Of a stretch of DNA of 64,000 nt, positions 62,335-64,000 are shown piece by piece (position 1 is the first letter of the stretch; every line of letters starts with the position of its first letter). The DNA is from JAVWPP01 sp036635835 (GTDB lineage Bacteria > Bacillota > Clostridia > TANB77 > CAG-465), in the NCBI GenBank assembly GCA_036635835.1, contig JAVWPP010000001.1, positions 62,001 through 126,000 on the forward strand, in the 5' to 3' direction. Made by a program: the position numbers and the translations under genes. Under the pieces are notes generated by a model, which worked only from the letters and a program-made list of their open reading frames with translations, did no database searches and had not been told where the DNA came from.

Positions 62335-62553
62335 CTACTTGCCTCTCCAAGTTATTCTACCTTTAGTTAAGTCATACGTTGATAATTCAAGTTTAACTTT
62401 ATCCCCAGGAAGAATCTTAATGTAATGCATTCTAAGTTTACCTGATATATGAGCTAATACTTGATGCCCGTTTTCAAGTTGTACTTTAAAAGTTGCGTTT
62501 GGTAATGCTTCTGAAACAATTCCCTCAACCTCAATTACATCATCTTTTGCCAT
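62335..62553 (-). CDS. infA: Translation initiation factor IF-1
   Basis: 72 aa, exact family length. OB fold: [36 protein letters not shown] and LTKGRITWR. Located between map and rpmJ; the 150-base gap to rpmJ shows no other gene. Confidence 0.98.
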   Translation of the reverse strand: MAKDDVIEVEGIVSEALPNATFKVQLENGHQVLAHISGKLRMHYIKILPGDKVKLELSTYDLTKGRITWRGK

Positions 62554-62635
62554 GTTTTCGCCTCCTATTTATTTCCTTACCGCTACTTATGTTACTCTCA
62601 CGGTAATGTAACACATATATTATACCGTTTCTCAA

Positions 62636-63400
62636 CTAAAAAGTCAAGATGTCTGGTGAATTTTCTGTAATTATTATTGTATTTTCGTAATAGGCTCCTA
62701 GCTTACCGTCTTTAGTGACTATTGTCCATAGATCCGAAAGGACTTCTACGTCTGGATTTCCTTCAGTAATCATAGGTTCTATTGCTAATCCCATTCCCTT
62801 TACAAGCCTCATTCCAGTGCCTTTTCTACCTATATTAGGAACTCCAGGATCTTCATGCATTTCTTTACCTATACCATGTCCTTGAAAGTCTCTTAATAAC
62901 CCAAATCCATTTTTTTCTACATAAGTTTGAATTGCATTTGAAATATCACCTATTCTATTTCCTGCTTTTGCATAATCCATTGCATAGAAAAATGCTTCTT
63001 CCGCAACTTTTATTAATTTTTCTGCAGTTTTAGATACTTTTCCTACCGCGTAAGTTCTTCCTGCATCTGCACAGTATCCATTTTTTTCAATAGTAACATC
63101 TAAACATAACACATCTCCTTCTTTTAAAGGTGTATTATTTGGTATTCCGTGTATTATTGCATCATTTACAGACATGCAAGTACAGTGTTTATATGATTTC
63201 CCTTCAGGAAACATACAAGGTACACCAATAAAAGATGGTTTTGCTTTATTTTCTTTTATTATTTTTGCAACCATTGTATCTAACTCAAGAGTTGTAACTC
63301 CCGGTTTAACTTCTTTTTCCATTGCTATGAAAATCTTTTTTACTATTTCACCTGCTTCACGCATTAATTGTATTTCTTTTTCGTTTTTTATATGTATCAT
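62636..63400 (-). CDS. map: Methionine aminopeptidase, type I
   Basis: 254 aa. Removes N-terminal Met from new proteins. Metal ligands are visible in LCLDVTIEKNGYCADAGRTY, GHGIGKEMHEDP and PMITEG, plus the substrate His in NDAIIHGIP. Its ATG directly follows the adk stop codon (TAAATG), so translation is coupled. Confidence 0.96.
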   Translation of the reverse strand: MIHIKNEKEIQLMREAGEIVKKIFIAMEKEVKPGVTTLELDTMVAKIIKENKAKPSFIGVPCMFPEGKSYKHCTCMSVNDAIIHGIPNNTPLKEGDVLCLDVTIEKNGYCADAGRTYAVGKVSKTAEKLIKVAEEAFFYAMDYAKAGNRIGDISNAIQTYVEKNGFGLLRDFQGHGIGKEMHEDPGVPNIGRKGTGMRLVKGMGLAIEPMITEGNPDVEVLSDLWTIVTKDGKLGAYYENTIIITENSPDILTF

Positions 63401-64000
63401 TTATTCAGCTAACGCTTGCTCTAAAGCTATTTCAGGAGTTTTTCCAGAATCAATAGACTTTAAAACACCTTTCTTTTTATAATATTCAACAATTGGATCT
63501 GTATTTGTATTAAATATTGCAAGTCTTCTATCTAAAGCTTCTTTATTGTCATCTGCTCTTACTTTTATTTCAGAACCACATTTATCGCAAATATTTTCTA
63601 CTTTTTCTGGTGTATCTAAACTAAAAGTTGCTCTACAATTTACACATTCTTTTCTTGAAAGAATTCTTCTGTATATTGTTTCTTTAGATACTTCTAATAA
63701 AAACGCAGCAGTTACTTTTCTATTAATAGATCCAAGTAATTGGTCTAAACATACTGCTTGTTCGTAATTTCTAGGATATCCATCTAATATAAATCCAGCT
63801 TTACAATCGTCTTTAGAAATTCTATTTAATAACAAAGTATTTATTACACTATCTGGTAATAATTCTCCTTTTTGAAGTAACTCAATTGCTTCTTTAGGTA
63901 AATCTTCAGTTTTTCTAAGCATTTCTCCTGTAGATATACATGGTATTCCTTTATTTTCAGAGATCAATCTAGAAATTGTTCCCTTCCCTGAGCCTGGTGC
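63401..64000 (-). CDS. adk: Adenylate kinase, N-terminus cut by the right edge
   Basis: About 199 residues visible; the gene continues beyond 64000. The frame at the edge reads APGSGKGTISRLISENKGIP, the P-loop of adenylate kinase lacking only the first few residues. FILDGYPRN follows, and the LID carries a four-Cys zinc site (CVNC ... CDKCG), the Gram-positive long form. An internal TTG at 63967 is not the true start, as the P-loop lies upstream of it. It is coupled to map. Confidence 0.96.
   Translation of the reverse strand, partial: APGSGKGTISRLISENKGIPCISTGEMLRKTEDLPKEAIELLQKGELLPDSVINTLLLNRISKDDCKAGFILDGYPRNYEQAVCLDQLLGSINRKVTAAFLLEVSKETIYRRILSRKECVNCRATFSLDTPEKVENICDKCGSEIKVRADDNKEALDRRLAIFNTNTDPIVEYYKKKGVLKSIDSGKTPEIALEQALAE

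Noticed and set aside
63401..63967. Adenylate kinase starting at an internal TTG at 63967
   Set aside because: The P-loop APGSGKGT is encoded upstream in the same frame, so the gene runs past the window edge.
1..64000. CRISPR arrays, rRNA genes or complete insertion sequences
   Set aside because: No regularly spaced repeats, rRNA signature segments or transposase motifs were found.

Overview
The window comes from the chromosome of an AT-rich, Gram-positive, spore-forming bacterium, most likely an uncultured gut-type member of Clostridia. This rests on strong AGGAGG-type ribosome binding sites, consensus TTGACA/TATAAT promoters, the Firmicutes order of the ribosomal and tsf-pyrH-frr genes, sporulation genes (spoIIP, spoVAC, spoVAD, spoVAE and a CotF-like coat protein), a DivIVA-like protein and Gram-positive forms of S4 and adenylate kinase. 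The exact lineage cannot be fixed from sequence reading alone.

Region 1 (1-17,800, all minus strand) is the accessory part. It encodes a type IV secretion (T4SS)-like envelope machine. In transcription order it has a VirB2-like pilin, a protein with two fused VirB2-like modules, a PrgI/VirB3-like membrane protein, two membrane-anchored paralogues resembling the N-terminal part of TraC/VirB4, a VirB4-type ATPase, a TrbL/VirB6-like protein, two single-pass proteins that may be VirB8-like, a second TrbL/VirB6-like protein, a 1245-residue wall hydrolase with four different catalytic domains, two more single-pass proteins and the start of another gene at the left edge. No relaxase, coupling ATPase, VirB11 or integrase is visible, so its substrate is unknown. 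Terminators and promoters split it into about four transcripts, and the last of these carries a consensus Spo0A box just downstream of its promoter.

Region 2 (17,856-31,130, minus) is housekeeping: rpsB-tsf, pyrH, frr-cdsA-rseP (without uppS or dxr between them), and gdpP-rplI-dnaB-tilS followed by ftsH. Upstream of gdpP lie two almost identical VirB2-like pilin genes, each with its own strong promoter and terminator, then a divergent secreted M23 peptidase. They probably belong to the same machine as region 1.

Region 3 (31,861-53,981) holds an SSB-like protein, pgi, spoIIP, a DivIVA-like gene, a spoVAC-D-E operon, two small probable spore proteins, three acyl-CoA synthetase paralogues, a prepilin peptidase, a YqeG-type phosphatase, tyrS, secD-secF, a two-component system, two HD-domain proteins and mnmA.

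Region 4 (54,158-64,000) contains tRNA-Leu(UAA), a long imperfect palindrome, truA, a Xer-type recombinase preceded by two tandem Spo0A-like boxes, rnhA, tmcAL, and the adk-map-infA-rpmJ-rpsM-rpsK-rpsD-rpoA-rplQ cluster. The window ends inside adk.
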